From an uncultured Eubacteriales bacterium (lineage in GTDB: Bacteria > Bacillota > Clostridia > Monoglobales > Monoglobaceae): a stretch of DNA of 35,519 bases. Positions 26,596 through 35,508 of the stretch are shown here, piece after piece. The translations under genes were made by a program, and so were the position numbers. Positions within the stretch are counted from its first letter, which is position 1. Each line of letters starts with the position of its first letter. The stretch lies in contig URAN01000030.1 in NCBI GenBank assembly GCA_900545865.1, positions 1-35,519 of the forward strand, written 5' to 3'. Under the pieces are notes generated by a model, which saw only the letters and a list, made by a program, of their open reading frames with translations, was not told the DNA's origin and searched no databases.

Positions 26596-26624
26596 AAAAA
26601 TCAAGCCCTTTCGGCTCGATTTTT
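26596..26624 (-). terminator. Rho-independent terminator after the HipA-like pseudogene
   Basis: Read on the minus strand, a stem AAAAATC-AGCC pairs with GGCT-GATTTTT around a five-base loop, with one mismatch, and is followed by a T run. It lies five bases past the stop codon of the kinase remnant. Confidence 0.85.
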
Positions 26625-26628
26625 AATA

Positions 26629-27310
26629 TTAAATCTTACTCATTGCAAAGTCTAAAATACGCTCTTTACGTGCGGTCAGCATTGTTTTATAAAATTCGTT
26701 TTGTATGTCCGTTACAGTTGGTGTATCATCTATAATTTCATAAATTTTTTTCATATCAATTCGGCTTAAAATTCGTTTTAAAGCTGTATTGCAATCTTCG
26801 AATTTTCCCTCTGATAAGAAGTTAAAATAATTTATTTTCTTTCCGTTATAAGTTATGGCCGACAGCGGTATATCAAAAATCCTGTGATTAAACTCATTTT
26901 TATTATTTAAAATTATCGTCATTAATTCATCATCCGCTTGCGGATAAAGACTGCTGCCGCAATCAAAAACAGGGGCAAGAACAACCTCATCCGTTGAATT
27001 ATTGTATAAAAATCCCCAATTTCCGTTGTGCCTATCCCAGTTTCCAATCAACGCATCTACTATGAACATATCCCAAAATCTTGTCTTAATAGCATCCGAA
27101 TCCATGGAAGTTTGTTCATCAATTGTCGATAAAATATCGTTAAGTTCCGTACCATAACCATTTCTTTCGGAATCGATAATACGATTTTTTCATATTTTCA
27201 AGTGATTTGGAAAGATATTGCGGCAACCCGCATTCAAAATGTGTTTCATCTGTGGGCATACCCGTTTGCGGATTGTATTCCGTATTATCGGATAATTTAC
27301 GCAAATCCAT
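26629..27310 (-). pseudogene. HipA/CtkA-like kinase, N-terminally truncated and frameshifted
   Basis: The C-terminal ~170 residues are the catalytic lobe of a HipA-like Ser/Thr kinase of the CtkA type: FWDMFIVDALIGNWDRHNGN carries the catalytic Asp and NGN, and VFDCGSSLYP is the metal-binding region. Homologues I recall continue upstream as IDSERNGYGTEL; that sequence is present at about 27140-27180 but in another frame, reached by one extra base within TCGTATTATC near 27180. The N-terminal ATP-binding lobe is absent. Instead, a short frame from the ATG at 27310 (ribosome binding site AAGGA, 56 codons to TAA at 27140) encodes MDLRKLSDNTEYNPQTGMPT and more, which I do not recognise. Such kinases act as toxins or growth regulators; this copy is almost certainly inactive unless frameshifting occurs. 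Confidence 0.75.
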
Positions 27311-27410
27311 TTTCATCATTCCTTATCGATATTTGATATATTCATTATATTTGAATATTAACACATTGTCAATAGATTTTGCCATTTTATGCTTTTTTCA
27401 TCCAACCGTC

Positions 27411-27508
27411 GTGTCAACGTGTCGGTGTCACATAATAAACTTTTTAAACTGTATTCTATAATATAAGCCAAATAAAAAGTTATACTATCAGCACCGACAC
27501 ACCGACAC
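27411..27508. repeat. Imperfect inverted repeat with 36-bp arms (MITE-like or recombination remnant)
   Basis: The left arm 27411-27446 and right arm 27473-27508 are inverted copies with 23 of 36 positions matching, concentrated in two 9-bp blocks (GTGTCGGTG and AACTTTTTA) and a terminal GTGTC; a 26-base spacer lies between. The outer ends are GC-rich and the centre AT-rich. It could be a non-autonomous element or an old recombination site. No transposase or duplicated target was seen beside it. Confidence 0.5.
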
Positions 27509-27582
27509 ATATTCCCAAATCCATCCATTTTCAATCATATATTATACCTTTGAAGCCGCACAGAAATGTGCGGTTAATTTAT

Positions 27583-27870
27583 TACGGCGAGGGCAGCGGA
27601 ATGAGAAATTTGTATAAAGAAACCTGTCTTGCGGAGTGGTGCGACAAAAACATAGTAGTGGACTGAGGCGACCGCACGTGCCTTTTGGAATATGTCGAGG
27701 CAGGAATGGGGCTGACCCTCGGCTTGGTGAGATCGCTTGAAAAAAAGGAACAGGCAGAGCTGATTAAGCTGGATGTCTCCGATTTTTGCCCGATACAGTC
27801 TGTCTATGTTTTCAGAACAAAAGAAAATCGTGGGACAGCCGCGTTCTGCAGCTTTTTTTGTACAGCAAGC
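27583..27870 (+). pseudogene. Remnant of a LysR-type regulator (effector domain end)
   Basis: One plus-strand frame reads MRNLYKETCLAEW, an in-frame TGA (27664-27666), then LLEYVEAGMGLTLGLVRSLE and LIKLDVSDFCPIQSVYVFRT, closing KENRGTAAFCSFF. This is the usual last stretch of a LysR substrate-binding domain: the 'V-x-A-G-x-G' loop, then the 'L-x-x-L-D-V' strand and the 'Y-V-x-R' strand. The helix-turn-helix and most of the sensor domain are gone. The only plus-strand coding trace between 22.8 kb and the window end, it is visibly richer in GC than its surroundings, suggesting a separate history. Confidence 0.65.
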
Positions 27871-28095
27871 GAAATATTTGTCATACATATTAAATTTTTA
27901 ATCCTTATCGATAAAAAGTGCATATCCCTCTTCCAAAGGATATTGGCAATCTTTTTCATGTTCTGTACCGCTGCAGTATATCATCATTTTGGAGCTAAAT
28001 TTGAGGTTTATACAAAATGAGGGATTGACCCGATTTTTGAAAATCTTAATATTGCAACACAGTTGCTTGATTTTTTATAAACTTTGATTTTGACA

Positions 28096-30222
28096 TCACT
28101 TTTCTTTCGGTTGTTTTCTTATGCAATGCCTGCCCGACTCTAAACGGATTTCATTTTCGCCGTCGTCATATATAAGCGGTATATCAGACTCAATTTCGAT
28201 TTTCTCACTGTCATAATAAACGGATATGCCGCCGTACGATGCACGCACCCACTCGATTTCCGAAAGGCGGCACGGCTTTATATGCGCCGTCTTTGCGCCT
28301 TTGTCGATGCGTATTCCGCCGATGTATTTGTAAAACCACATATCGACCTCGCTGAACATATGATGATTGCATGAATCCGACATATCCCAGTTTTCGCACA
28401 GCGTTGTCATTCCGTTTAAAATCCAATAAGCATAACTTGGACATTTCGGGTTCGTGACGAGTTTATACGCCGTTTCGGCATAACCGTACTCCGACAGAGC
28501 GGTGAACAGATACTTTATTCCGAGTATTCCGCAATCAATCCGAAAGCCGCCCTTGCGATATAATTCATTGAGCCGCCGCGCCGCCTTGGCTTTTTCGGCT
28601 TCGTCATACAACCCTTGATATATCGCACAGGCAATCGCCGTTGTATTGTCGCCCAAATAAAAATCATCTTTTATATATTTCTCTCTGAAAGAATTTTTGA
28701 TTTCCGCCGCGCGTTTTTTGTATTTTGCTCCATCCTCGCCGAGAATCTCGGCGCACTCCGTCATAATCTTGTTATCAACATAAAAGTACGCCGTATCGGT
28801 TATGACCGTCGGACAAACCTCTGCGCCTTTCGGCGCGCACCAGTCGCCAAGTCCGAAACACACCTCGTTGTTATCGGACACAGACTCGATAAATCGCATA
28901 TATGCTTTCATATTATTCCACACATTCGCCAATACTGATTTGTCGCCCGTATAAAAATAAATATAGTACGGAATCAAAATGAGCGCACTGTCCCACGCAG
29001 GGCCGCTGCCCCAATTATATCCCCATCCGCCGGTAGGCGCGATACAGCATATCTGTCCGTTCGGTCTTTGGGTATCGCAAATATCGACAAGCCACTTTTT
29101 ATACACAGCCGTCATATCGAAATTCATAAGCGACTGTTCCGCCGACAAAAGCGCGTCACCCGTCCAGCCGTTCTGTTCGCGCTGGGGGCAATCGGTAATG
29201 ACGCTTTGAATATTTGTGAGCGTTGACTGTACCGAGGCGGCGTGTATTTTGTTGAGCATATCATTGCTGCATTCAAAACACCCTATGATTTCGACCGCGG
29301 AATGTACCACCTCGCCGACAATCTCTATACTGTCAAAGTCTCCCGTTATTTCGGCATATCTGAACCCGTGATACGCAAATCTCGGCGACCATTTTTCCGT
29401 GCCGCCTCCGCTTAGAATATATTTGTCCGTGTGCGTTGCGCTTCCCGTAATTGTGTTCAGGCGTTCGGGCGCGATACTGCCATCATCGTTCAGCATTTCG
29501 GCATATCTTATTATTACCTCCGCGCCGCGCTTTCCATTAACCTCAATTCTGACCCAACCGCTTATATTCTGACCCATATCATATACTCTGTCAGATATTT
29601 TTACACCCTTTAATCTTCTTGTAACTTTTATCGGCGGAGCGTCCGTCCTTTCGAGAACTCCGCCCGCTCCGCGGCAGATAAAGGCGTTTTTCCACTCATC
29701 GTCATTAAAATCGGCATTGTTCCAGCCGTCAATATACAGCCGCGCGTCATATACCTCGCCGCGCCTGTCCTCGTTGTACAAAATCGGGCTTTTCGCCGCT
29801 TTCCACGATGAATCCGAAACAATTTCGCTGTGCGTTCCGTCCGCGTATTCGACAACAAGCTTTAGAATAAGCTTAGGGTGATGCATCCACGCCGGCTTAT
29901 AATAATCCCAGCGCGGATAAGTGACAAGATACCAACCGTTTCCGAGAACACACCCGATTGCGTTTTTACCCTCGGTCAAAAAATCCGTCACGTCAAACTC
30001 TCTGACATACACCCGTGTATCATATTTCGAAATCGGCGTGAGCATAACTTCATCGGTTATTTTCGTGCCGTTTATGTAATAATACGCCTGACCCAAACCG
30101 CAGGCATGCAAAACCGCCGATTTTATCCCGTTTCTCAGCACAAAACTTTTTCTGAGCAGCGGTGCCGCCGTTATCTTATCCGTCACATCGCTCTCGGCAA
30201 TCCATTTTGCTCCGCTCATCAT
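28096..30222 (-). CDS. Alpha-L-rhamnosidase, GH78, cytoplasmic
   Basis: The enzyme removes terminal alpha-L-rhamnose from oligosaccharides such as rhamnogalacturonan fragments or from glycosides. The N-terminal beta domains carry the family pattern GLGQAYYYINGTKITDEVML (about 42-61) and GNGWY (94-98). The catalytic (alpha/alpha)6 barrel has the signature TDCPQREQNGWTGDALLS (343-360), where Glu349 is the expected general acid, then GWGYNWGSGPAWDSA and GDWCAP. The C-terminal beta-sandwich includes ENWDMSDSCNHHMFSEVD. At 708 aa it is a compact member lacking the extra N-terminal modules of many ~900-aa enzymes. There is no signal peptide, so it should act inside the cell on imported substrate, unlike its secreted neighbours. 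It follows the 294-aa SLH gene by 24 bases with a weak ribosome binding site (ACAGGGGCG), as the last gene of operon B. Confidence 0.93.
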   Translation of the reverse strand: MMSGAKWIAESDVTDKITAAPLLRKSFVLRNGIKSAVLHACGLGQAYYYINGTKITDEVMLTPISKYDTRVYVREFDVTDFLTEGKNAIGCVLGNGWYLVTYPRWDYYKPAWMHHPKLILKLVVEYADGTHSEIVSDSSWKAAKSPILYNEDRRGEVYDARLYIDGWNNADFNDDEWKNAFICRGAGGVLERTDAPPIKVTRRLKGVKISDRVYDMGQNISGWVRIEVNGKRGAEVIIRYAEMLNDDGSIAPERLNTITGSATHTDKYILSGGGTEKWSPRFAYHGFRYAEITGDFDSIEIVGEVVHSAVEIIGCFECSNDMLNKIHAASVQSTLTNIQSVITDCPQREQNGWTGDALLSAEQSLMNFDMTAVYKKWLVDICDTQRPNGQICCIAPTGGWGYNWGSGPAWDSALILIPYYIYFYTGDKSVLANVWNNMKAYMRFIESVSDNNEVCFGLGDWCAPKGAEVCPTVITDTAYFYVDNKIMTECAEILGEDGAKYKKRAAEIKNSFREKYIKDDFYLGDNTTAIACAIYQGLYDEAEKAKAARRLNELYRKGGFRIDCGILGIKYLFTALSEYGYAETAYKLVTNPKCPSYAYWILNGMTTLCENWDMSDSCNHHMFSEVDMWFYKYIGGIRIDKGAKTAHIKPCRLSEIEWVRASYGGISVYYDSEKIEIESDIPLIYDDGENEIRLESGRHCIRKQPKEK

Positions 30223-30246
30223 ACGCGCTCACGCCCCTGTCTTATA

Positions 30247-31131
30247 TTAATTAATCTTTGTCAAAACGACCTTTAAAACTCCGCCGCCAAAGCTTACATT
30301 TATTCCGATTGTGCCGTTGTTTGCTATTATAAATGTATCGGGGAAGATATTTTCAACATCCGTATATCCGAATCTTTGCACCTCTGAAATATACTCATTG
30401 TAATTATCAAGGGTTACGCCGCTTACCGTCACGGTAACAGAACCGTTGTCCTCTTCTTGTTCGGTATAATCCTCACCGAACGAAATTGCGGGCATATAGT
30501 CCGTAAGCTTAACCTCTTGACTCTCGCCGCCGTTATCCTTTGTGATATTATACAGCCTTTGTGCAATAACAAAAGCCTCTTCTGTTGTCACGTTATCGCG
30601 CGGTGCAAACCTTCCGTTTTCCTTGCCCTTTATAACATTCATATCGCTCATTTTTAAAACAGCGTCTTTTGCCCAATCGGATATCTCCAAATCATCGGTG
30701 AATACGTGCGATGATTCGCCCGAATCATCGATTCCGCTAATCGCCGCGGTGCGGTTTAACATTACCGCCGCCTCTTCGCGCGTAACGTTCGCCGAGGGTT
30801 CAAACTCGGTCGCCGTTATTCCTTTTATAACGCCAAGCTCATATGCCTTTGTCACCTTTGTATTATCCGTATCGATAAACGGATTAATCTCGGGCATTAT
30901 TGCACGTTTGCCCGTTTTAGACTCATAAAGAGCCACGCATATCTCGGCGAACTGTTCCCTTGTTGCGGCGTCGGAAAAGTTTTTGTCATTAAAGCTTTCG
31001 GTGATTATTCCGTTGTCAAAAGCAAGCGCAATCTCATCCTTTGCCCACTCGGACACGCCGCCGTAAGCATATGCGCCGTGCGGCGACATTGATAAGACCA
31101 AAGCCGCCGTTAAAAGAAAATGTTTCTTCAT
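30247..31131 (-). CDS. Short secreted SLH protein
   Basis: The protein has 294 aa from the ATG at 31131, chosen because AAAGGA lies upstream at good spacing and a signal peptide (MKKHFLLTAALVLSMSPHGA) begins there; an upstream in-frame start would overlap the preceding gene. Three SLH repeats follow (about 25-72, 85-132 and 150-200), with TREQFAEICVALYES, TREEAAVMLNR and TTEEAFVIAQRLY in the conserved position. The C-terminal region (about 206-294) is a small domain of unknown function containing VSGVTLDNYNEYISEVQRFG. Unlike the other SLH proteins here, the SLH repeats are at the N-terminus with little else attached. It probably sits on the cell wall; the function is unknown. Confidence 0.85.
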   Translation of the reverse strand: MKKHFLLTAALVLSMSPHGAYAYGGVSEWAKDEIALAFDNGIITESFNDKNFSDAATREQFAEICVALYESKTGKRAIMPEINPFIDTDNTKVTKAYELGVIKGITATEFEPSANVTREEAAVMLNRTAAISGIDDSGESSHVFTDDLEISDWAKDAVLKMSDMNVIKGKENGRFAPRDNVTTEEAFVIAQRLYNITKDNGGESQEVKLTDYMPAISFGEDYTEQEEDNGSVTVTVSGVTLDNYNEYISEVQRFGYTDVENIFPDTFIIANNGTIGINVSFGGGVLKVVLTKIN

Positions 31132-31159
31132 ATCGAAATTCCTTTCTGTACACAATAAA

Positions 31160-33793
31160 TCATTTATAGATATAATATGACTTCCACACGCCGTATTCGG
31201 CATAGACGATAAGTCTTGAACAATTCACACCCGAATTGTCATAATCGGCAATATCGGTTATTCCGCCTTTATAAAAAACGCCGTCACCGAGGGTGGAATC
31301 ATAAACCGTTGCCGCAACGCTTGACGGAACGGGATATATCTCTTCGACCTCTCCGCCGTTGGTATAGCTCATACTCACAACGCTTCCTTTGACCGATGCC
31401 GCATATCCGAAACGCATATTCTGTGCGGCGAAATAATTCGCGCCGTTGCACGAAAAGATGTTGTCTTTATACGCGTCTGCCGCGTCATTGTCATAAATAA
31501 TGTTCTTGTCCGCGTCATAGACAAGCTTATAGTTCAGCACTGTGTTACCGGCGTTTACGGCAAGTATCAAAAGGTCGCCTTTTTCGATGCCGCTGTCTTT
31601 GAGCGAAACGTCCGAATCGATATCATATTCGACCTGAACTCCGTCCTTTCTTCCGACAATACGCTCTACCTCGTTTCCGTCATCGTCAAGCGCGGTATAG
31701 AGTTCCTCAAACATTATATTATACCTCGATTCGGGGGCTGCGTTCGACCATTCAAGCTTTTGAACGACCACCTCTGACACGCCGCTTTCGGAATTCGCGG
31801 TATATGCCGAAATCTCGGTATCGAGCCAATCTATACGCCGCGCCAGATTTGTTGACGAAAACATTTTTTCGGTCGCATTAACCGCGTCTTTGTCTTTCGG
31901 AACTTTAAACAGAATCGTTGATTTATCAAACGCAATTTTCTTTCCGAGGATTCCGACCGAAATATAGTCATACGACTTTCCGTCGGCGGTATACGCCGTG
32001 CGCGTCAGAGAGTCATCCGTCTCGTTCACACCTCTTTTTTCGGTATCGATTTTTTTGATTATTCCTTTGTCATCGGCGATAAATCGTACCAGGCGCGGCT
32101 GAATTTCGGTTGTACCCTGTTTGCAGAGAGCGGCGCGCGCATCGCTCAATTCTTTATATTTCACCTCATCTATGTAAACCGTTTCATCCGTTTTGTATAC
32201 GCCGAGGCTTCCGTCCGACGTAAAGATTTTAACGCTCAGCTCGGGCGAAATGTCACCCGTCAAAACCGCGTTCGTCAGATATCCGTATTCATAAGAGTTA
32301 TCATTTTTGATTGTTATATACGCAACTGTATCTCTTATATCAAGATACAGGTTTACGCTCTTGTCGCTCTTTATCGCGGTTTTATTTTTCTCATAAAACT
32401 TTTTGTCAACGACATACTCATTTCCGCCGATCGTAATCTTTATTTTGTTATCGGTGTTCACAAGTCTCTCTATCGTTCCGTCAACGGTCTTTCGCGACAG
32501 GTAAGCATAAATAAATTTATTCGGACTTTCGTATATCGTCAGGACGTTGTTTTGAGCAATCGAACCGACATTGACCCTGTTTTTGTCTTCGTCAAAAATA
32601 TATACGGAAGTATCCTTGCCCGAAAGGTCAAAATATACGCTGTTGTCCGCCGCAGAATAAACATAGCCGCGTTCCGTATCGGTATAGCCTATCGGAACGG
32701 TTTGGTATTCGGTTATTATTATCGTCGAAAACGCACCGTTTTTGTCTTTAATCGCTCTTATCTCGCCGTAATCAATATTCATATAGTCTCTGATGTTTTC
32801 GTTGACATAAACACCGTTATATATAAATGACGCCGACTTTGAGATATTAATGCTTTTGACCTTTTCGGAACCCAAAGCGTAATATTTTAAAACATAATCG
32901 CTTTCAAACGAAATAAAATCGTCATCGGTAACGGTGATAATATCATCTTTATCGTTTTCAAGGGCGATGACAACAATCTCTCTTTTATCGCCGCCGTAGG
33001 TCTGTCTGTAATACACCGAAACCTGTGTACCGATATAGTCAAACATATTTTCGTCACACTCATACACAACGCCGTCAATGCTTATTTCGTTTTCGCCCGT
33101 GCCGCCCTGTGAGCTGACAGAGGTAAGCTCGGTCGCGTCAACGATTCCCTCGGTATAGTATATATTATGATATACGCTGAGCAAGGTATCTGTATCGCTT
33201 TGTTTATACTCGTTTTGGCTGCCGCCGTATGACACGGGTATATAGAGCTTTGCGTTGGCGGCGTTATAGAGCATCATTGCCGCGTCAATCAGAGAAACCT
33301 CTTGAGCGCCCGATATTCCCGAACGCAGGTCAATCATATTTGCAACGCTGAAATACCCCGTCGGATATCCGCCCTTGACCTCTGCGACAACGCCGTACCC
33401 GAGAATCTCGACAAGAATTTTAAGCGCCTCGTCAACCGTGATTATATCATCGGGTCTGAACATTGTCACCCCGTCATACGAGATTGCGCCGAACGCGGCA
33501 AGCGAATTTACACAATTCGCCGCCCAGTGCGTTGTCGGAACGTCTCTGAAATACATTTCGGTCGGCGCGGTGTATTCGTCAACGCCAATCAGCCTGCCGA
33601 CATAACACGCAAAGTCGGCACGCGTAACCTTGTCGGATTGATTATTGTCTATCTCTAAAACACCTATGCTTTCAAGCAGAGCCTCAGCCTTTTCGGCATC
33701 ATCAGCCGTGCCGAGGCCGACCGCGGCAAAGCCCGCGGGGCAAACGCAAAACGCAAGTATTATGCTTATGATAATTGAAATTATTCTTTTCAT
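31160..33793 (-). CDS. Secreted SLH protein with large beta-rich C-terminal region (paralogue of the 1064-aa protein)
   Basis: The protein has 877 aa with signal peptide MKRIISIIISIILAFCVCPA and a strong ribosome binding site (GGAGGAACGAG). SLH repeats occupy about 28-180, including VTRADFACYVGRLIGVDEY and FRPDDIITVDEALKILVEIL. The remainder (about 190-877) is beta-rich, built of repeating strands around sites such as EISIDGVVYECDENMFDYIG, corresponding to TVKINNVLYNIGTTKASDLL in the 1064-aa protein. That alignment of an SLH block followed by the same kind of C-terminal domain indicates common ancestry; the LamG-like module of the larger protein is absent here. It lies 12 bases after the stop of the 550-aa gene. 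No function can be named. Confidence 0.85.
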   Translation of the reverse strand: MKRIISIIISIILAFCVCPAGFAAVGLGTADDAEKAEALLESIGVLEIDNNQSDKVTRADFACYVGRLIGVDEYTAPTEMYFRDVPTTHWAANCVNSLAAFGAISYDGVTMFRPDDIITVDEALKILVEILGYGVVAEVKGGYPTGYFSVANMIDLRSGISGAQEVSLIDAAMMLYNAANAKLYIPVSYGGSQNEYKQSDTDTLLSVYHNIYYTEGIVDATELTSVSSQGGTGENEISIDGVVYECDENMFDYIGTQVSVYYRQTYGGDKREIVVIALENDKDDIITVTDDDFISFESDYVLKYYALGSEKVKSINISKSASFIYNGVYVNENIRDYMNIDYGEIRAIKDKNGAFSTIIITEYQTVPIGYTDTERGYVYSAADNSVYFDLSGKDTSVYIFDEDKNRVNVGSIAQNNVLTIYESPNKFIYAYLSRKTVDGTIERLVNTDNKIKITIGGNEYVVDKKFYEKNKTAIKSDKSVNLYLDIRDTVAYITIKNDNSYEYGYLTNAVLTGDISPELSVKIFTSDGSLGVYKTDETVYIDEVKYKELSDARAALCKQGTTEIQPRLVRFIADDKGIIKKIDTEKRGVNETDDSLTRTAYTADGKSYDYISVGILGKKIAFDKSTILFKVPKDKDAVNATEKMFSSTNLARRIDWLDTEISAYTANSESGVSEVVVQKLEWSNAAPESRYNIMFEELYTALDDDGNEVERIVGRKDGVQVEYDIDSDVSLKDSGIEKGDLLILAVNAGNTVLNYKLVYDADKNIIYDNDAADAYKDNIFSCNGANYFAAQNMRFGYAASVKGSVVSMSYTNGGEVEEIYPVPSSVAATVYDSTLGDGVFYKGGITDIADYDNSGVNCSRLIVYAEYGVWKSYYIYK

Positions 33794-33805
33794 CTCGTTC
33801 CTCCT

Positions 33806-35458
33806 TTACCTGACGGCGAGATACACCGCTTTAACGGCGTGCACCCGCGTGACATACCCGTTCGGATTGAAATATCCGTTTCCTATATCCTTCAGTATAC
33901 CGCCCGACACTGCCGCCGAAACCGCGTTCTTTGCGTAATCGGCGATATTGCCGCTGTCGTTATATTCAAGCTCGGAAAAGTCAATATTCTTACCCGAATT
34001 TTCCATTGCATTCATAATCATAACAGCCATATCCTGTCTTGTTATACTCTGACCGATGCCGAAAACATCACCCATTCCCGAAATCACGCCGTTTGAATAC
34101 GCGGTTTTTATAAACGGATAATACCATTCGGCATCATCAACATCGTCAAAGTCAATATCCGCGCCCTTGTCCGACATTCCGAATGCCATAACAAGCATCT
34201 TTGCAAACTCCTCACGAGTTACAAATTTTTCGGGGTTAAAATTGCCGTTTTCATCGCCGCTTATTATTCCGCGCGCACTAAGCTCCGACACCGCTTCTTT
34301 TGCCCACGGAACAATGTCAACATCGGGATAATTCCCAGCCGTACCGTCATAATTTACATTCGGGTATTGCGATGAAATATTGGTCGGGCCGACTTTTGAA
34401 ACGGCGTCCGTTTTTATTCCGTTCACGCCGCCGCCCGAGCCGCCCGAACCGCCCGAGCCGCTCGGTTTGTTATTTGACGAATCCGCATTTTTTAATTCCT
34501 TTTGGTATTCGCCCTTTAATTCGGCGTATGAATAAACCGAGCGCCCCGAAAGATTTTTATAAACGTTCTCTGAATCGGTAAGGTCGGTTATGCCTATATC
34601 CGATTTATATTCCGTCATTATCTTCTTTACGTTTCCGGCTCCGTTCGGCATATAGATAACCGATGTCACAACCGCCTCGTCAAATACATTGCCGAACTCG
34701 GCGAGCGTAAATATTTCTCTGCCTTTAAGCCGTTTTGAAACTTCGGCGTTGAAAGCCTGTGACTTATACTCAAAATACCAATCGTATGTTCGGCACTTAT
34801 CCAATTCGAGTTCCGCCGCGTGCTTTTCAAAATCAATCGTCCTGCCCGAATACACCGCGTCAAAAATGCACGCTCGGTTGTATACATACGCCGCCGACAG
34901 ATAATCATCGGTATCGAGGGGATTATCCTTGATTTCGTTGTACATAATCTGCGCCGCCCTCTTTAAGTTCACCGTATTGTCAAATTCGTTACCGAAGCAC
35001 AAATCATCAAAAGCGGTATTTAATATCTCCAGCACCTCGTCGGCGGATTCGGCATCGTTCAGAGCCTGAAGAGCCGCTTTGTTATCGGCTTTGTTCACAT
35101 AATACACCACCTGATATTTGGGTTCGTCACAGCCCTCATAATCATAATAAACCGTGTAATATCCCGTGCTTCCGCTGACCTCTGCCGTTATCGAAAATGT
35201 TAAATCGTCCGCCGCCTTGCTTTGCGTACTGAACGCAACGGCGTCTTTGACTCTTCCGCTTTCGATTTCCGCCGCGTTCGAATCGGGATAAAGAATCATC
35301 ACCGACACCTCTTTGAGCGCCGCCGCATCGCCGAGCTTTCCGCTTATTATAAAAGAGCTTGTGTTCATATCGTATTTCACCGATGTTTCGGCAAAAGCCG
35401 CGGTCGAAAACGCCGACGCACACAGCACCGATAAAATAATCAGCAGTATTTTTTTCAT
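33806..35458 (-). CDS. Secreted three-repeat SLH protein with Gly/Ser linker (paralogue of the 576-aa protein)
   Basis: The protein has 550 aa with signal peptide MKKILLIILSVLCASAFSTA (cleavage near AFA-ET). A beta-sandwich-like segment (about 27-122) is followed by a helical region (about 124-325), a Gly/Ser linker (about 329-347) and three SLH repeats (about 383-430, 437-485, 495-550), with TREEFAKMLVMAFG in the first. Domain order, linker type and position next to a large SLH/beta-rich protein match the 576-aa/1064-aa pair in operon A. It is the first gene of operon B within the window. The ribosome binding site is weak (GTAAG), in contrast to the strong sites of its neighbours, and a stable hairpin lies just upstream. 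Confidence 0.86.
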   Translation of the reverse strand: MKKILLIILSVLCASAFSTAAFAETSVKYDMNTSSFIISGKLGDAAALKEVSVMILYPDSNAAEIESGRVKDAVAFSTQSKAADDLTFSITAEVSGSTGYYTVYYDYEGCDEPKYQVVYYVNKADNKAALQALNDAESADEVLEILNTAFDDLCFGNEFDNTVNLKRAAQIMYNEIKDNPLDTDDYLSAAYVYNRACIFDAVYSGRTIDFEKHAAELELDKCRTYDWYFEYKSQAFNAEVSKRLKGREIFTLAEFGNVFDEAVVTSVIYMPNGAGNVKKIMTEYKSDIGITDLTDSENVYKNLSGRSVYSYAELKGEYQKELKNADSSNNKPSGSGGSGGSGGGVNGIKTDAVSKVGPTNISSQYPNVNYDGTAGNYPDVDIVPWAKEAVSELSARGIISGDENGNFNPEKFVTREEFAKMLVMAFGMSDKGADIDFDDVDDAEWYYPFIKTAYSNGVISGMGDVFGIGQSITRQDMAVMIMNAMENSGKNIDFSELEYNDSGNIADYAKNAVSAAVSGGILKDIGNGYFNPNGYVTRVHAVKAVYLAVR

Positions 35459-35469
35459 TTCTTACACGT

Positions 35470-35508
35470 ATAATAAAAATCAGTCAGAAAGGGGCTGATT
35501 TTTATTAT
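35470..35508. terminator. Inverted repeat upstream of operon B
   Basis: A perfect 14-bp stem (35470-35483 against 35495-35508; ATAATAAAAATCAG and complement) has an 11-base loop. The T-rich descending arm gives a terminator-like shape in both directions. It lies 12 bases before the ATG of the 550-aa gene. It may end a gene beyond the window, or act as an attenuator in the leader of operon B. Confidence 0.6.

Larger units (their letters stand above)
27331..28095. other. Gene-poor scar region between the kinase remnant and the rhamnosidase gene
   Basis: This stretch of 765 bases has no intact gene. It contains the imperfect inverted repeat (27411-27508), a small hairpin CCGCAC/GTGCGG (27556-27573) and the LysR-type remnant (27583-27870). 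A 29-codon minus-strand frame (27898-27987) has no ribosome binding site. I looked for the missing first 29 codons of spoVT on the minus strand here and did not find them. Confidence 0.6.

Noticed and set aside
27898..27987. 29-codon minus-strand ORF in the scar region
   Set aside because: It has no ribosome binding site and no recognisable similarity; its length is expected by chance.
27331..28095. Missing 5' part of spoVT (AbrB-like hairpin) near the recombinase
   Set aside because: No frame on the minus strand here reads like the conserved start of SpoVT, so the second element end was not placed in this region.
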